A DNA stretch of 32,543 nucleotides, from the NCBI RefSeq assembly GCF_025060895.1, contig NZ_JANZKV010000050.1, forward strand, positions 1-32,543, read 5' to 3'. A program made the translations under genes and the position numbers. Origin of the DNA: Stieleria sedimenti (GTDB lineage: Bacteria; Planctomycetota; Planctomycetia; Pirellulales; Pirellulaceae). Shown here piece by piece: positions 31,244 through 32,543 of this stretch (its first letter is position 1; every line of letters starts with the position of its first letter). The notes beneath the pieces are model-generated. The model saw nothing but the letters and a program-made list of their open reading frames with translations, was not told where the DNA came from and searched no databases.

Positions 31244-32419
31244 TCAATTCGCCGGGTTTTCGTACCAGATGATGCCCAGGTTTCGGCGTTCTTCACAGGT
31301 CATCACGTCCAGATCTCCGTCGCCATCGAGATCGATCAATTCCATCCGATCGAATTTCACTCGCGTCGTCGGATCGATCGCGGACCAGTTTCCCGAAACG
31401 TCACGAATCCAGATTCCGGGCCGGTCGGGATCGGAACTGGCATGCGTGTTGGCCGTCAGCACGAGTTGACCATCGGGTAAGCTTTCGATCGCTTTGCCCA
31501 ACTCGATCCCCGGCGGGTTGGGCAACTTCGTCACCGTCCAGGCCGCGCCGCTCCGCTGCCAATCCAGCACCATCCTCTCTCGCGTGCTGATTAAACAACG
31601 CTCGGCGGTGGCGGTCAGAAACATCACCTCCATGTCCTTGCCGGCGATTTCATGTTCGGTCCAAGGTTGCTGGGGATTGGCCGGTTGTTCCAGCCAGGCC
31701 GCCACGCGGCGGTTGCCCTTACGGTCGCTGAACACGATGTCCTGGTCCCCATCGCGATCCATGTCGACGGCGCGCAGCGACATGATCCAGCCGGCATCCC
31801 GCAGTCGAATCGTGGTCCATGTCGACAGGTCGCGTGGGTGGGTCGCGGGGCCGAGCAACAGCGTGATCGTGGCCTTGGGCCCCTTGGCACCGACGACGAG
31901 CGCTGGCCGGGAATCAACCTTGCCCAACGGCAGGGCGAACATCCACATCACCCCGTCGAGTTGTTTGAAGCGCTCGGACGTCCAGTTCCGATCGTGCAAC
32001 AATTCCGACGCGTTGGAATCCGATGCCGGGGCGTTGTTCCAATGGACCAGTAGTTGGCGCTGCTTGCCCTCGTGGCAACTGACGATGTCCATTCGTCCGT
32101 CGCCGTCGAGATCCATCGGGACGGCATCTTCGGGCGATTTCGCTTTCGCGATCGTCGCCATCGGCCATGCTTCTTTTGCCGCACGAGGGCCGGGATTCAC
32201 GTACAGCCGCACCAGTCCCGATTCTTCCCAGCCCGTGACGACGTCCATCAACCCGTCGCCGTTGAAGTCTGCCAGTCGCACGCCGTCGGCACCACGCTGG
32301 GTGTTGTCGATCGTGTGTCGTTTCCAAGGAGGTTGTGCCGATGCGACGCGAAACGCAGTCGTTTGTGAGAGCACGACGATCAGCAGCAGGCTGAACGAGA
32401 CGGTGATGGTTTGGTGCAT
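31244..32419 (-). CDS. Secreted FG-GAP/VCBS repeat protein
   Basis: 391 residues. A signal peptide (ITVSFSLLLIVVLSQTTAFRVASAQ, cut probably after ASA) indicates export. The mature protein is a predicted seven-bladed integrin-alpha-like propeller with four calcium-binding loops of the D-x-D/N-x-D-G type: DFNGDGLMDVV, DLDGDGRMDIV, DMDRDGDQDIV and DLDGDGDLDVM, one per recognisable blade, with less conserved blades between. This is the FG-GAP/VCBS repeat family, widespread in planctomycetes. A surface-binding or structural role is likely; no catalytic site is seen. ATG start at 32419. It reads toward the small membrane-protein gene (convergent), with a GGGCAGGG octamer on the minus strand in the 63-bp gap. 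Confidence 0.92.
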   Translation of the reverse strand: MHQTITVSFSLLLIVVLSQTTAFRVASAQPPWKRHTIDNTQRGADGVRLADFNGDGLMDVVTGWEESGLVRLYVNPGPRAAKEAWPMATIAKAKSPEDAVPMDLDGDGRMDIVSCHEGKQRQLLVHWNNAPASDSNASELLHDRNWTSERFKQLDGVMWMFALPLGKVDSRPALVVGAKGPKATITLLLGPATHPRDLSTWTTIRLRDAGWIMSLRAVDMDRDGDQDIVFSDRKGNRRVAAWLEQPANPQQPWTEHEIAGKDMEVMFLTATAERCLISTRERMVLDWQRSGAAWTVTKLPNPPGIELGKAIESLPDGQLVLTANTHASSDPDRPGIWIRDVSGNWSAIDPTTRVKFDRMELIDLDGDGDLDVMTCEERRNLGIIWYENPAN

Positions 32420-32477
32420 GTCTGATTGCTCGCCTAGAATGAAAAAGCGTCGGTGTCGTCAGACGGGAGGAGTGTTG

Positions 32478-32543
32478 GTATTGGGCTTTAGCCGCCCCCT
32501 GTCGCTGCGTCGCAGCGACGGGAAATCGCCTAAAGGCCAATAC
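32478..32543. repeat. Palindromic repeat at window edge (second family)
   Basis: The stretch begins GTATTGGGCTTTAGCCG and ends CGCCTAAAGGCCAATAC, imperfect inverted copies, around a perfect 9-bp stem with a single-nucleotide loop at 32501-32519 (GTCGCTGCG T CGCAGCGAC). It is unrelated in sequence to the GTTAGCGG family. It lies upstream of the VCBS gene and may continue beyond the window. Confidence 0.8.

Overview
The window looks like chromosome of a planctomycete, most likely family Pirellulaceae (Rhodopirellula/Stieleria-like). The reasons are the DUF1800/DUF1501 pair, three DUF1559 or prepilin-type and lipoprotein surface genes, a PEP-CTERM protein, a giant secreted protein with an LEPR-like N-terminal sorting motif and a dockerin-like C-terminus, frequent GTG/TTG starts with few Shine-Dalgarno sites, and long intergenic stretches full of short palindromic and tandem repeats. 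Genus cannot be settled from sequence reading alone.

Layout. 1-595: no convincing gene. 596-3988 (+): DUF1800 then DUF1501, a probable two-gene export unit, followed by two copies of an 80-bp palindromic repeat. 4200-5105 (-): zinc-ribbon/DUF1559 membrane protein, divergent from dtd (5198-5635, D-aminoacyl-tRNA deacylase). 5644-8115: repeat-rich zone (two period-7 arrays, a third palindromic repeat copy, twin SalI-centred palindromes) around a YdjM-like membrane hydrolase (-) and a CvpA-like protein (+). 8178-18981 (-): a PEP-CTERM protein and a ~3,339-residue surface protein that fills almost a third of the window. 19594-21801 (+): a DUF1559 pseudopilin-like protein, a 60-residue lipoprotein and a lipoprotein with a trypsin-like fold lacking its serine nucleophile. 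22060-22250: a cluster of nested hairpins. 22342-24261 (-): a Ser/Thr kinase and accA, 6 bp apart. 24634-30379 (-): flhA, flhF, a FliA/WhiG-type sigma factor and a GT4 glycosyltransferase. 30644-31180 (+): small membrane protein. 31244-32419 (-): secreted FG-GAP/VCBS protein. 32478-32543: part or all of another palindromic repeat.

How the genes fit together. The flagellar block encodes the export gate (FlhA), the SRP-type GTPase that positions the flagellum (FlhF) and the late-gene sigma factor; no flhG/fleN lies in the 336-bp gap where it often sits. The kinase-accA spacing suggests co-expression of a kinase with the first committed enzyme of fatty-acid synthesis. The remaining genes are mainly envelope or exported proteins.

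Most unusual items: (i) a PhoX/DUF839-like domain apparently inserted inside a choice-of-anchor I propeller in the giant protein; (ii) six copies, in three pairs, of an unrecognised ~75-residue beta unit in the same protein; (iii) four copies of a dispersed 69-80 bp palindrome; (iv) period-7 arrays resembling cyanobacterial STRR repeats; (v) an over-represented octamer GGGCAGGG that matches the FtsK KOPS consensus and mostly lies on one strand.
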